A DNA stretch of 63,790 nucleotides, taken from contig JAFGLV010000016.1 in NCBI GenBank assembly GCA_016927855.1, positions 1 through 63,790 on the forward strand, written 5' to 3'. Under the pieces are notes generated by a model. It searched no databases. It was not told where the DNA came from and saw only the letters and a program-made list of their open reading frames with translations. The position numbers were made by a program, and so were the translations under genes. The DNA is from Sedimentisphaerales bacterium. GTDB lineage: Bacteria > Planctomycetota > Phycisphaerae > Sedimentisphaerales > Anaerobacaceae. Shown here in pieces: positions 34,713 through 43,765 of the stretch; within the stretch, counting starts at the first letter, position 1, and the number at the start of each line of letters is the position of its first letter.

Positions 34713-35519
34713 TCAGTCGAACAACTCCCTGAATTTCTCTTCGATGTCGGGCTGCGCGCACAGGGTCTGGCCGATGAGGACGGCGCGGACGCCGATGGTG
34801 CGCAGTTTCTCGACATCGTCGCGCGTCTTGATGCCGCTCTCGGCGACCAGTTCTTTCTTATGCTCCAGCAAGCCGGCCAGTCGCGCGGTCGTGTTCAGGT
34901 CCACCTCCATCGTGATCAGGTCGCGATTGTTGATGCCCAGCAGGCTGTAGCCCTGCTTGGGAAAGCCGATGAGACTGCGCACCGACATGAGCGTGTCGGC
35001 CTCGTGGACCTCCAGCAGGGCGGTGAGCGTCAATTCCGCCGCCGCGATCATCAGGTCCATCAGGTCGCCGGGCTTGAGGGCGTCGGCGATCAGCAGAATC
35101 GCATCCGCCCCGGCCGCACGTGACTCGTACACCTGCCAGATGTCCACGATGAAGTCCTTGCGCAGGACCGGCAGCTCGACGGCCTGCTTGACCTGCGCGA
35201 GGTATTCGAGCTTGCCCTGGAAGTACTTCTCGTCGGTCAACACGCTGATGGCGTCGGCGCCGCACTGGGCGTAGGTCCGCGCGATCGCGACCGGGTCGAA
35301 GTCGGGCCGGATCAGGCCGGCCGAGGGGGAAGCCTTCTTCACTTCCGCGATCACGTTGAGCCCGCGCCGGTTCGGCTGGGTGACTGCCCGGTAGAAGTTG
35401 CGACAGCGCGGGCGGCCTGCCACACGTTCCTTGAGCGCCTCCAGGCTCACCTCGGCTCGCCTTTGGCGCACCTCGTCGCGCTTATCCGCGATGATCTTGT
35501 CCAGGATGTTCGGCAAGGG
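34713..35519 (-). CDS. trpC: Indole-3-glycerol-phosphate synthase
   Basis: The TTG at 35519 is chosen because GGAG lies seven bases before it; the frame extends nine codons further. The 268-residue TIM barrel shows IAEVKKASPSAG (catalytic Lys), LRKDFI, LLEVHEAD, LGINNRDL and ESGI, all IGPS landmarks. It closes the indole ring of carboxyphenylaminodeoxyribulose phosphate in tryptophan biosynthesis. No other trp gene is adjacent. It follows smpB and the DUF1844 gene on the same strand. Confidence 0.93.
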   Translation of the reverse strand, partial: PLPNILDKIIADKRDEVRQRRAEVSLEALKERVAGRPRCRNFYRAVTQPNRRGLNVIAEVKKASPSAGLIRPDFDPVAIARTYAQCGADAISVLTDEKYFQGKLEYLAQVKQAVELPVLRKDFIVDIWQVYESRAAGADAILLIADALKPGDLMDLMIAAAELTLTALLEVHEADTLMSVRSLIGFPKQGYSLLGINNRDLITMEVDLNTTARLAGLLEHKKELVAESGIKTRDDVEKLRTIGVRAVLIGQTLCAQPDIEEKFRELFD

Positions 35520-35555
35520 GTCTCTCCATCGTGATGTCGGCAACACATCTGCGTT

Positions 35556-35960
35556 TCACGCTTCACGTTCTACCGCGTTGGCGACGTGCACGTAGCCCAT
35601 GCGCAACTCGCTGAGCGTATTCTTCAGCACGGCGGCTTCGTCCTCGGTCAGGTTGCCCTTGGTCTTGGCCTCGAGAGTTTCGAGCATGTCGATATTGTAG
35701 CGCGCCAGCTCCAGGTCAGGCTCGCGCCGTTCCTGGCCTTTGACTTGCAGCAGCCCCAGCGAGAACAACGCTTGAGTCGCCAACATGCTGATCAGGGCGG
35801 CCAGGTCGCCTTCCGGCAGCGGTCCGCGCTGCTCTTCGGCCTGTTCTGTGGCCTTCTCTGCCTCTTCCTTGGCCGCCAGGATTTCCTTTTCCTTCCGGGC
35901 TTGCTGCTTCCAGTCCTCGTCGATGATCAGTTTCTTCGGGGCTTTTTCCTCGTCGGCCAT
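35556..35960 (-). CDS. DUF1844 protein
   Basis: The ATG at 35960 with AAGGAG upstream gives 134 residues. The first 45 are highly charged (KEKEILAAKEEAEKATEQAE), probably a coiled coil. The rest, from DLAALISMLATQALFSLGLL through NIDMLETLEAKTKGNL and ending ELRMGYVHVAN, is the DUF1844 domain common in planctomycetes. The function of that family is unknown. It lies between smpB and trpC on the same strand. Confidence 0.85.
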   Translation of the reverse strand: MADEEKAPKKLIIDEDWKQQARKEKEILAAKEEAEKATEQAEEQRGPLPEGDLAALISMLATQALFSLGLLQVKGQERREPDLELARYNIDMLETLEAKTKGNLTEDEAAVLKNTLSELRMGYVHVANAVEREA

Positions 35961-36045
35961 GATGAGAATCTCCTTCGGCGTTGAAGCGTAGAAGCGTTTG
36001 AGCGGCCCACGCATCTACGCTTCTACGCATCTACGCATCAACCTG

Positions 36046-36528
36046 TTACCGTCGTTTGTACTTCTTGGTTTCGCGGTCGATGTCGCGTTTCTGCTGGCGC
36101 TTGGCGATCGTGGCGCGCTTATCGTATTGGCGCTTGCCCTGCGCCAAAGCCAACTCGACCTTGGCGATGCCGCGGCTGTTGAAGTACAGCCTCAGCGGCA
36201 CCAGGGTGAAGCCGCGCTGTTCCAGCTTGGTCCAGATCCGGCGCAGCTCGGCCTTGTGCAGCAGGCACTTGCGCTTGCGGGTCGGGTCGTGCCCATTCGT
36301 GCCGGCCTGCTGGTACGGCGCGATTTTGGCTCCCACGAGCCAGCATTCGCCGTCGCCGATCCGCGCGTACGAGCCGCTCAGGTCGGCGGCGGCGCCGCGC
36401 AGCGACTTGACCTCGCTGCCCTGCAGCTCCAGGCCCGCCTCGAACTTCTCGACGAGCTCGAAATCCCGGTACGCTTTCTTGTTGGCGGCGGCCGGACTGG
36501 TCTTGTCTGGTCCCGTTTTCTTCGACAT
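36046..36528 (-). CDS. smpB: SsrA-binding protein SmpB
   Basis: Starting at ATG 36528 the product is 160 residues: KKAYRDFELVEKFEAGLEL with GSEVKSLR, then GSYARI, and a C-terminal basic tail with KRDIDRETKKYKRR that folds in the ribosome A site in the known protein. It binds tmRNA and delivers it to stalled ribosomes. The frame extends upstream to 37848, but nothing there resembles SmpB. A tmRNA gene is not seen in the window. Confidence 0.95.
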   Translation of the reverse strand: MSKKTGPDKTSPAAANKKAYRDFELVEKFEAGLELQGSEVKSLRGAAADLSGSYARIGDGECWLVGAKIAPYQQAGTNGHDPTRKRKCLLHKAELRRIWTKLEQRGFTLVPLRLYFNSRGIAKVELALAQGKRQYDKRATIAKRQQKRDIDRETKKYKRR

Positions 36529-37185
36529 CCGTGCTATCTTAGCCGCCGCCGTGCGTCTTGGCAAGCGTCGCGCCATTCGGTCGGGCGCCAAGGTGCCATC
36601 TGCGGAAAACTCTGCCTCAGCACGGGATTTCCGGTAGAAACAGCCCACGCTGTGGATATTGTCTCCTGTGGAGACGTCCATCTCCGTGTGGAACGGTCTC
36701 AGCGCGGCTGCTGCCATCACCAGCAGCGTGAAGAAGTCGTCCATTGGCGTCGGTGACAAGACCACACCCAGCCGGAGCGTGTCCGGCCTGCTCTTCATCG
36801 ACGACGTCGGAGTCGGCCGCCCGACTCCCACACCGTAGGGACGCGCCCGACGTCCCGACGAGCATCGGGACCGCAGCGTCTCTACCACGGGCGAACGGGT
36901 TCGTAACAGTCCTCCCGGGGCCTGTGTCCACGCCGGCACAGGCCCCGCCCGTACTTGAGCGGTGAGGGGCGACCGGCCGTGGTGGCGTCGTTCGTTTCGG
37001 TTGAGTCTGGCGTGGAGTGGTTCCGTTCGACGCGACCGCCCAACGTGACGAGCCGCGCAACCGCAACCGTGCGACGACCACGCCTGCGTACGATCCAATG
37101 CACCCGCTGGGACGTTGCCTATGGACAGATGGCCTGCGCCGTGGTATCTCCGTATCGGCAAAGTCGATACTGGAGGGCGTCGCAC
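36529..37185. other. Gene-free spacer between divergent genes
   Basis: I see no supported gene in these 657 bases. Open frames exist on both strands but have unconvincing composition and no good ribosome sites. A short imperfect palindrome with GTAGGGACGCGCCCGACGTC occurs near 36835. Confidence 0.4.
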
Positions 37186-37839
37186 ATGGCTGAAGTGGAC
37201 ATCGCACAGGAACTGAGCCGCAAGGGAGCGGATGTCGAGGGTATCGTCGCGCGCGTCATCGCCGAACCGCGACAGATCCCCGCGCTGATCGAGGGCGTAC
37301 AAGCCCCCAAAGGCACGCTGCGGTATGGCTACGAGAAGGTGCTGCGCCTGATCGCCGAGCGCCGACCCGAGCTGGTCTATCCCTGGTTCGACGTATTCGC
37401 CGGTTTGCTCGACTGCGGCAACAGCTTCCTCAAGTGGGGCGCGATCCTGACCCTCGGCCATCTCGCCTCCGCCGACACCGAAGGCAAATTCGAGGCGATC
37501 TTCGCGCGGTATTACGCGCCGATCCCCGGCCCGGCCATGATCACCGCCGCCAATATCATCGGCAGTTCCGCGAGAATCGTACGCGCCAAGCCCCACCTGA
37601 TCGACCCCATCACCTGCGAGATACTGAAGGTTGAGAAAGGCCGATACCTGAGCAAAGGCCGCCTCTCCCCCGAATGTCGCAACGTCGTCATCGGTCACGC
37701 GATCGACACGCTGGAGACGTTCTTCGACCAGATCACGGGCAGACCCTCCGTCCTCAAGTTCGTCCAGCGCCAACTCAAGAACCCGCGCCAACCCGTCGCC
37801 AAGAAGGCCGCTCGCTTTCTGCAAGCTCACACCGTCTAA
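37186..37839 (+). CDS. HEAT-like helical repeat protein
   Basis: The ATG at 37186 has TGGAGGG upstream. The 217-residue product is all helical with repeat-like segments (GYEKVLRLIAERRPELVYPW, FLKWGAILTLGHLA, KKAARFL), consistent with HEAT or armadillo-type folds. There is no signal peptide or enzymatic motif. Such proteins usually act as binding scaffolds. It is followed, 128 bases on, by the GH43 gene on the same strand. Confidence 0.7.
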   Translation: MAEVDIAQELSRKGADVEGIVARVIAEPRQIPALIEGVQAPKGTLRYGYEKVLRLIAERRPELVYPWFDVFAGLLDCGNSFLKWGAILTLGHLASADTEGKFEAIFARYYAPIPGPAMITAANIIGSSARIVRAKPHLIDPITCEILKVEKGRYLSKGRLSPECRNVVIGHAIDTLETFFDQITGRPSVLKFVQRQLKNPRQPVAKKAARFLQAHTV

Positions 37840-37967
37840 GAGGATCACCTAAGTTCAAGCTTGATAGCGTGAACCACGGCGGGTATCATCACCCGCCTCG
37901 GGAGATACCGGGTGTGCTTTCAGCAAGGTCAGAAACATCAACGTCTGGTTCAGGAATAGGTGTGAGT

Positions 37968-39119
37968 ATGCAGAAGCACAAACCTCCCACAGGTTCAAGT
38001 CGGCTCAACCTCCTCGAAGCTGCTGCCTTGTCGGCTGCAAAGCATTCATGGCTGAATTGCAGTAGTGTGCTATCGACGTTACTCGTGCTGCTTTCTTCGG
38101 CCTGCTCAGGCCATGCGAATAGCCTCCCGTCTACGCCGGACGAAAAGGACATGAAGGCGTACCTGCTGGTCTACTTCAGGGACAACACGCATAGCCTCCA
38201 TTTCGCTTTGAGTACGGATGGCTATACCTTTACCGCCGTCAACGATGGCAACCCTATCGTCGCCGGCGACAAGATCGCCAGCCAGAAAGGCGTCCGCGAT
38301 CCTCATATCGCGCGCGGACCCGACGGAGCGTTCTATCTGGCGATGACAGACCTTCACCTGAGCGCCCAACGATTGGGATATCGTACGACCCGCTGGGAGA
38401 GGCCGCAGGAGCAATACGATTGGGGCAATAATCGCGGTTTCGTCCTGATGAAATCACCCGATCTGGTCAACTGGACGCATAGCAATGTCCTGCTCACCGA
38501 GGCCTTTGACGAACTGAAAGAGATGGGCTGCGCCTGGGCGCCGCAAACCATCTACGATCCCGAGGCGGGCAAGATGATGCTCTATTTCACCATGCGCCTG
38601 GGGCACGGCCGCACCAAACTCTACTATGCCTACACCGACGATGCTTTCACCAAGCTGACCACGTTGCCCCAAATCCTCTTCGAGTACCCGAATGCTGAAA
38701 TCCAAGTTCTCGATGCTGACATCACCCGTCTGCCCGACGGGCGCTACTGCATGATGTACGTCGCCCAGGAGAATCCTGGCGGCGTCAAGATGGCGTTCTC
38801 AAAGAGCATCAACAAAGGCTATGAGTACAATCCTCAATGGGTCGATCTTGAACCCGGCGCGTGCGAGGCGCCCAACGTCTTCAAGCGTATCGGCGCAGAC
38901 AAATGGGTGCTGATGGTCGACGCTTTCAGCCTGCGGCCCAGCAACTTCGGCTTTTGCGAAACCACCGATTTCGTCACCTTCAAAGACATCGGCCATTTCA
39001 ACGACGGCCTCATGAAGACCACGAACTTCTCCTCGCCCAAACATGGTGCGGTGATACAACTGACCAAGGCCGAAGCCGACCGACTCGCCAGTCACTGGGG
39101 ATTAGAGCTCCAATGGTAG
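37968..39119 (+). CDS. GH43-like five-bladed propeller glycosidase, exported
   Basis: The 383-residue product begins with a basic stretch and a hydrophobic segment ending LLSSACSG, resembling a lipoprotein signal with Cys. The mature domain shows the GH43/GH32-type pattern: an acidic residue in VRDPHIARGPDG (general base candidate), one in VLDADITRLPDG, and EAPNVFK (general acid candidate). The family hydrolyses arabinan or xylan side chains. It complements the GH127 and GH130 enzymes in the window. The start is the ATG after AGGTGTGAGT, a weak ribosome site. Confidence 0.78.
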   Translation: MQKHKPPTGSSRLNLLEAAALSAAKHSWLNCSSVLSTLLVLLSSACSGHANSLPSTPDEKDMKAYLLVYFRDNTHSLHFALSTDGYTFTAVNDGNPIVAGDKIASQKGVRDPHIARGPDGAFYLAMTDLHLSAQRLGYRTTRWERPQEQYDWGNNRGFVLMKSPDLVNWTHSNVLLTEAFDELKEMGCAWAPQTIYDPEAGKMMLYFTMRLGHGRTKLYYAYTDDAFTKLTTLPQILFEYPNAEIQVLDADITRLPDGRYCMMYVAQENPGGVKMAFSKSINKGYEYNPQWVDLEPGACEAPNVFKRIGADKWVLMVDAFSLRPSNFGFCETTDFVTFKDIGHFNDGLMKTTNFSSPKHGAVIQLTKAEADRLASHWGLELQW

Positions 39120-39145
39120 GAGGGGACGGATTCATGCAGAATCAG

Positions 39146-39216
39146 CATGGGCAACGAGTTGCCCATCCTACGAACTCATCGAGTGGTGTCGGTGTGCTAT
39201 GCACACCCTACGTCAC
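39146..39216. repeat. REP family 3 and family 4 copies
   Basis: CATGGGCAACGAGTTGCCCA followed by TCCTAC (39146-39171) repeats 28116-28140. At 39189-39216 TCGGTGTGCTATGCACACCC then TACGTCA is the first of four family 4 palindromes around the next two genes, and it supplies the TGA stop of the next gene. Confidence 0.7.
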
Positions 39217-39821
39217 TGCTTGTATAGTTCTCCCAGCTTGTTTCTCACTTCAGACAGAATCGCATGGGTCTCTTCAAAACACTTCTCGACCGTCGACCAG
39301 TATTCATCGGTGAGGGCGAGAACCTGGGGAGAACCCATATAGTATCTCAAGCTGCTGCCACGTTGAGCATCGTGTTGGAGCCGACCGTGGGCAAATGCGT
39401 TGCGCCAATCCATGATCTTCTTGAGGTGACCCTCGAGGGTACTTCTTGTCTTTCCTTCCAGGAGGTCGCATTCAGCGGCGATCTTGCAGACCAGCCCTTT
39501 CTTAAATGAGAATTGGAGGCCCGAAGACTGGAGCACGTTGTAAACGAAGAAATCTCGCCGCGGATCGGGCCCCACGAACGGGCCGAAGAAATACGTCAGA
39601 AGGACATCTTCAAGCTTCTGTTCGATACTTGTTGTCGCGTAGACAATCTCTGCTCCATTATCGCGTGCCACGTCCAGTTCTTTGTTGCCCGCGGCGATGT
39701 CTATCGTGGGGAGCTTCACAATCATCTTGCCGTCAATCTCGGAAACCTGATCCTTGGGGATATTGTGGCGGTCGATTGTCGTTGTGAACCCCTGTGTTTT
39801 CAGCAGACGGATCTTCTTCAT
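39213..39821 (-). CDS. HEPN-like protein of unknown function
   Basis: This 202-residue protein has IEQKLEDVLLTYFFGPF and, near residue 140, DWRNAFAHGRLQ, matching the R-x4-H arrangement of HEPN ribonucleases and of DUF4145-like helical proteins. The N-terminal 50 residues look beta-rich and start KKIRLLKTQGFTTTIDR. A toxin or antiphage role is plausible but not proven. Composition is lower in G+C than the neighbours. The gene is bracketed by family 4 repeats at 39189 and about 39842. Confidence 0.6.
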   Translation of the reverse strand: MKKIRLLKTQGFTTTIDRHNIPKDQVSEIDGKMIVKLPTIDIAAGNKELDVARDNGAEIVYATTSIEQKLEDVLLTYFFGPFVGPDPRRDFFVYNVLQSSGLQFSFKKGLVCKIAAECDLLEGKTRSTLEGHLKKIMDWRNAFAHGRLQHDAQRGSSLRYYMGSPQVLALTDEYWSTVEKCFEETHAILSEVRNKLGELYKQ

Positions 39822-39985
39822 ATTAGAAATGCTCCGTTATTAGGTGACGTAGGTGTGCATCGCTCACCACGCCCTGCATTGTCTCTCAGACCCGGCCCGC
39901 ACCTGCTCGCGTTCAAGCCCAAAGCCATACTGTGATGCATTCTCGTGCAATGGTTTCGGTGTGCGGTATGCACCTTACGTCGCTA

Positions 39986-40939
39986 TCACTTGTCTGGAAT
40001 CCATTTGACGAGTGCTTGCCCTTTGAACCTGGCTTCTGTTCTTCTTAAGGACTCAACAATGGTAATTGGTCTTTCGTAGCCCGCAGGGATCAAGCTCGCA
40101 ATGAGTTCTGCATTTGAATGAGGGAGGCTGTCAGAGACACTGGAAGTCGTGTGTGCCTTGACATCCAGGATTCCCGGTCCGTTTATGATAGCCTCTGTCT
40201 TTGTGCAGGCGACGGTCAATGACTCAATGCGATGCTGCTGGCTATTCACGTTCACTCGGGGTTCGAGCCAGACCTCGTTGGCTATATGCAGTCTGTCATC
40301 CATTTGGACCTTGACCTCGCACTTGTGGCATGGAATCACAAGACGTTGTGGCTCACGAGGCGCAACATACAGTTTCAAGGCAATGTCCCAGCTATGCTGT
40401 TGTTGAGAGCTGGGAGAAGGACCCCAGACAGCCACTGTGGCATCAAGGACTTCGACCGCAGGAAGGTGTCCGATTGGAGAGAGTAGACGTATCAAATCCT
40501 CACGTCTTGCGCTGCGCGTTCTGCATCCCTCTCTCCAGGGGACCTCGAAATCAATGGGTCCGGCTGCACTATTCCTGACAACAAATGGAGCTCGATCCGT
40601 GGTAAAGAGCAGGGCCACCACGGTCTTGTCCCCAACGGGAACGTTGACATCGGTGAGCGAGGGAGCCAATCCGTCAAACTGTTTGACCACAGCAGGAAAC
40701 CAACTTGCCAAGTCATTATTGTCTGCGCCAATCACGCCGCGGGATTCGTCAAGCCCAATGATCCAGAGTATGTCCTCGCCTGCGACGGCATTCGCATGTG
40801 CCGCAATTCGACGGGCAGCCCTATTGGCATCTTGTGGCCACTCTGCCTTCAATTCCACGCGACTATCTTCACACGGCTGGGCGCCATTCACTTGGTCAAC
40901 CACCCTGAGAACCCAAGCCTCTATATCGACTAGTCTCAT
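39986..40939 (-). CDS. AlbA_2 (Schlafen-type) domain protein
   Basis: From ATG 40939, the 317-residue protein has an N-terminal domain with SRVELKAEWP, ARRIAAHANAVAGEDILWI and IGLDESRGVIGAD, a pattern of the AlbA_2 (Schlafen core-like) domain. The rest is beta-rich and unrecognised. AlbA_2 proteins often occur in defence and regulatory settings. It is separated from the HEPN-like gene by two family 4 repeats, and another follows its start region (40979-41010). Composition also suggests acquisition. Confidence 0.65.
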   Translation of the reverse strand: MRLVDIEAWVLRVVDQVNGAQPCEDSRVELKAEWPQDANRAARRIAAHANAVAGEDILWIIGLDESRGVIGADNNDLASWFPAVVKQFDGLAPSLTDVNVPVGDKTVVALLFTTDRAPFVVRNSAAGPIDFEVPWREGCRTRSARREDLIRLLSPIGHLPAVEVLDATVAVWGPSPSSQQQHSWDIALKLYVAPREPQRLVIPCHKCEVKVQMDDRLHIANEVWLEPRVNVNSQQHRIESLTVACTKTEAIINGPGILDVKAHTTSSVSDSLPHSNAELIASLIPAGYERPITIVESLRRTEARFKGQALVKWIPDK

Positions 40940-40978
40940 AGTCGCTCCGTCAGCAAGCCCTTGCCTCCGCACACAATG

Positions 40979-41010
40979 GTGTCGGTGTGCGGCGCATACC
41001 ATATCCTACT
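40979..41010. repeat. REP family 4 copy
   Basis: GTCGGTGTGCGGCGCATACC then ATATCCTAC is the rightmost of four copies; others are near 39189-39216, 39842-39870 and 39955-39982. Confidence 0.6.
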
Positions 41011-41606
41011 TCCTCTCAGATTCGGCCTCAGTCCGCCTGAACGCGGCCGGGCCAGCCGAGGGTGTCCGGCCTGTCGGCCGGGACGTTGTTCTGCCGCCAA
41101 AGCTGTCACTTCCAAAGTCGCGACACGATTGTACCCGCCGTCGGTATGTCGGGCAAGCACAAAAGCCGTCGAATCCGATGTCGGAAAGCCTGTTTGAAGA
41201 GCATCCTACGCAGGGCCGCAGGGAACGCGGAAACGAACGGCTTGCGCCGGTATCGGGGCGGCTGGCTTGGCCTGGGCCCATGTGGCACCCCTGCTCTCGG
41301 GGGTGAGGGGTTTGCCGCCCCAGCCAGAGCGTGGAGACGCAAAATCTTGCGTCTCTACCACTTCTCATTCCCAGCCGGGGGCGGCTGGGCTACATTGAGC
41401 CTTCGGTTCCGCGGCCCTCCGCGCCTCCGCGTGAGACATCAAGAAGTCTCTGGACCCAGCGCGCATTTGCCGGTGGGATATGGCTGGCGGTGTGACGACC
41501 GTCTCCGGATTTGGGCTGGGAATCTGGGCGTGAGATGGTATGATGGGGCGGCAGGCCGTGGGTGCGAGCGGCGGTGCGGTGCGAGGGTTCATTCGAGGCT
41601 GGAATC
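41011..41606. repeat. Spacer upstream of recQ with inverted REP family 2 element
   Basis: A complete family 2 composite lies in reverse orientation at about 41281-41396. Between its ends is a hairpin of another type at 41331-41362 (GTGGAGACGC, AAAATCTT loop, GCGTCTCTACCAC). No gene is supported. Confidence 0.6.
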
Positions 41607-43436
41607 ATGATTGAGAACGTTCGGAAGGTATTGGTCAAGTATTGGGGCTACGACGGCTTTCTGCCGCTCCAGGAGCGAGCGATCGATTGCGTCGGACGGG
41701 GTAAGGACGCGATCGTCGTACTGCCGACCGGAGGAGGCAAGTCACTGTGTTTTCAGGCGCCGGCAGTGGTGCTGGGTGGGCTGACCATCGTAGTCTCACC
41801 TTTGATCGCGTTGATGAAGGACCAGGTCGATGCGCTGACCGAGTGCGGCGTGCCGGCGGCACGGCTCGATAGCTCGCTTTCCGCTCAGGAGCAGGGCGGT
41901 GTGATCCAAGCAATTCGTGATAACAAGCTCAAGTTGGTTTACGTCGCGCCGGAGCGGCTGGTTTCGGAGAGCTTTCTGGGATTGCTGCGCGGTAGCGGCG
42001 TGTCGCTGATCGCCGTCGACGAGGCGCATTGCGTGAGCATGTGGGGACACGACTTCCGGCCGGAATATCGGCAATTGGGGGTCCTGAAAAAGATGTTTCC
42101 GAACGTGCCGGTTGGCGCGTATACCGCGACCGCGACAGAGAAGGTGCGTAGTGACATCGGCGAGCAGTTGGGTCTGCGCGAGCCCGAGATGATCGTCGGG
42201 TCGTTCGACCGGCCCAACCTCATCTATAAGGTCCGGCCGCGCGCGGACCGGCTGCGGCAGGTCTGCGCAGTGATCGACCGGCACCGGGCGGACTCGGGCA
42301 TCGTCTACTGCATTCGGCGCAAGGACGTCGAAAGCCTCAGTGCGGAGCTGAACGCCAAGGGCTATCGCACGGCGCCGTACCACGCCGGCATGGCGCCCGA
42401 CGACCGGCGGCAGAACCAGGACGACTTCATCAAGGAGAAGATCGACACCATCGTTGCGACGATTGCCTTTGGCATGGGCATCGACAAGTCGAACGTGCGG
42501 TACGTCGTCCACACCGGCCTGCCCAAGTCACTGGAGCACTATCAGCAGGAGAGCGGGCGGGCCGGACGCGATGGGCTCGAGGCCGAGTGCTGCCTGTTCT
42601 ATTCGTCAGGCGACTACGGCGTATGGAAGAGCCTGATGCGGGACATGGAGGGCGACGCGCAGGCGATCGCGCTGGCCAAGCTCAACGACATGTACGATTA
42701 CTGCACCAGCGGCGCCTGCCGGCATCGGGCGATCCTGCGCTACTTCGGACAAGATTCCGTCGGGCAGGAGTGCGGGGCGTGTGACATCTGCCTGGGCGAG
42801 CTGGACTGCCTGGCCAATTCGCTGCAGACGGCGCAGAAGATCCTGTCGTGCGTGGCGCGTCTGGACGAGCGGTTTGGCGGCGACTATACCGCGGCGGTGC
42901 TGGTCGGCTCGCGCGAGCAACGCGTTATCGAGAATGGGCACGATGGGCTCTCGACGTACGGCCTGCTGGCCGAGCATCCGAGGCGGGTCGTGCGGGACTG
43001 GATCGAGCAGCTTGTAGGTCAGGGCTGTGCCGCCAAGACGGGCGAGTTCAACGTGTTGAGGCTGACCGAGAAGGGCTGGCGCGTGCTCAAGGGCCAGGCG
43101 CGGCCCCGCTTGCTGCGACCGGCGGCCAAGCCCGAGAAGGTCAAGGTCGCGAAGGCGGCCAAGGACTCGTGGGAGGGCGTGGACAAGGGGCTGTTCGAGA
43201 CGCTGCGGCAACTGCGGCGGGACATCGCGGGACGCAAGGGGCTGCCGGCGTACGTGGTCTTCGACGACCGAACGCTGCGGGAAATGGCCCGCCTGAAACC
43301 CTCCACAGGCGACGAGTTGCTGGAGGTCAAAGGCGTCGGCGAGAAGAAGTGCCAGCAGTACGGCAAAGCCTTCCTTTCCGCCATCGAGCAGCATTGCCGA
43401 ACCCGCCCGCGCGGGACTGACGGCGGCCCCGTTTGA
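41607..43436 (+). CDS. recQ: ATP-dependent DNA helicase RecQ
   Basis: The 609-residue helicase starts at ATG 41607. It has [15 protein letters not shown] (Walker A, about residue 40), [18 protein letters not shown] (DEAH plus the RecQ aromatic loop, about 137), [10 protein letters not shown] (motif VI), a four-Cys zinc-binding region (CTSGACRH..., ECGACDIC, about 370-395), an RQC winged helix and a C-terminal HRDC domain ([15 protein letters not shown]...). It unwinds DNA 3' to 5' in RecF-pathway repair. All functional motifs are intact. Confidence 0.95.
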   Translation: MIENVRKVLVKYWGYDGFLPLQERAIDCVGRGKDAIVVLPTGGGKSLCFQAPAVVLGGLTIVVSPLIALMKDQVDALTECGVPAARLDSSLSAQEQGGVIQAIRDNKLKLVYVAPERLVSESFLGLLRGSGVSLIAVDEAHCVSMWGHDFRPEYRQLGVLKKMFPNVPVGAYTATATEKVRSDIGEQLGLREPEMIVGSFDRPNLIYKVRPRADRLRQVCAVIDRHRADSGIVYCIRRKDVESLSAELNAKGYRTAPYHAGMAPDDRRQNQDDFIKEKIDTIVATIAFGMGIDKSNVRYVVHTGLPKSLEHYQQESGRAGRDGLEAECCLFYSSGDYGVWKSLMRDMEGDAQAIALAKLNDMYDYCTSGACRHRAILRYFGQDSVGQECGACDICLGELDCLANSLQTAQKILSCVARLDERFGGDYTAAVLVGSREQRVIENGHDGLSTYGLLAEHPRRVVRDWIEQLVGQGCAAKTGEFNVLRLTEKGWRVLKGQARPRLLRPAAKPEKVKVAKAAKDSWEGVDKGLFETLRQLRRDIAGRKGLPAYVVFDDRTLREMARLKPSTGDELLEVKGVGEKKCQQYGKAFLSAIEQHCRTRPRGTDGGPV

Positions 43437-43460
43437 CGTCCGCTGCGAATGCGGCCCAAT

Positions 43461-43534
43461 CGGGGTGACTGGACTCGAACCAGCGACCTCTGCGACCCAA
43501 ACGCAGCGCTCTAGCCAAACTGAGCTACACCCCG
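43461..43534 (-). tRNA. tRNA-Pro (anticodon TGG)
   Basis: The reverse complement folds as a 74-base tRNA. The acceptor stem is CGGGGTG/CACCCCG, the D arm has TAGCTCAGTTTGGCTA, the anticodon stem CTGCG/CGCAG holds loop TTTGGGT (anticodon TGG), and the T arm is CTGGTTCGAGTCCAG. The 3' CCA is not encoded. It lies just past recQ on the opposite strand. Confidence 0.95.
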
Positions 43535-43658
43535 TGAGAACCGCCTGTGCGGCGGGCCGTATTATAGTGTGGGCAGCGAGGCAAAGGCAAGAGCGGTATT
43601 ATAGCTGCGAGGCAATTGGAGTCATGGGACGACGGGCTTCGCCCGGCCCAAAAAACAG

Positions 43659-43687
43659 TTGCATAATCCCTTGTCGTGCGGTAAAAT
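43659..43687 (+). promoter_or_regulatory. Putative sigma70-type promoter
   Basis: TTGCAT at 43659-43664 and TAAAAT at 43682-43687 are 17 bases apart, 79 bases before the ATG of the acidic membrane protein gene. Confidence 0.6.
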
Positions 43688-43765
43688 ACAGAACCTAGGG
43701 GATTTCGCCTCAAGGGATTCCCGGGCCGGTACAACGCGCGTTTTTTGTAGATGGAGACGGTGATT

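Noticed and set aside
36529-37848. Upstream extension of the smpB frame to 600 codons
   Set aside because: SmpB is about 160 residues and starts at 36528. The extension is antisense to the HEAT-like gene in its distal part.
43461-43534. tRNA-Pro as an attachment site for an integrated element
   Set aside because: No integrase and no second copy of the tRNA end are visible in the window.
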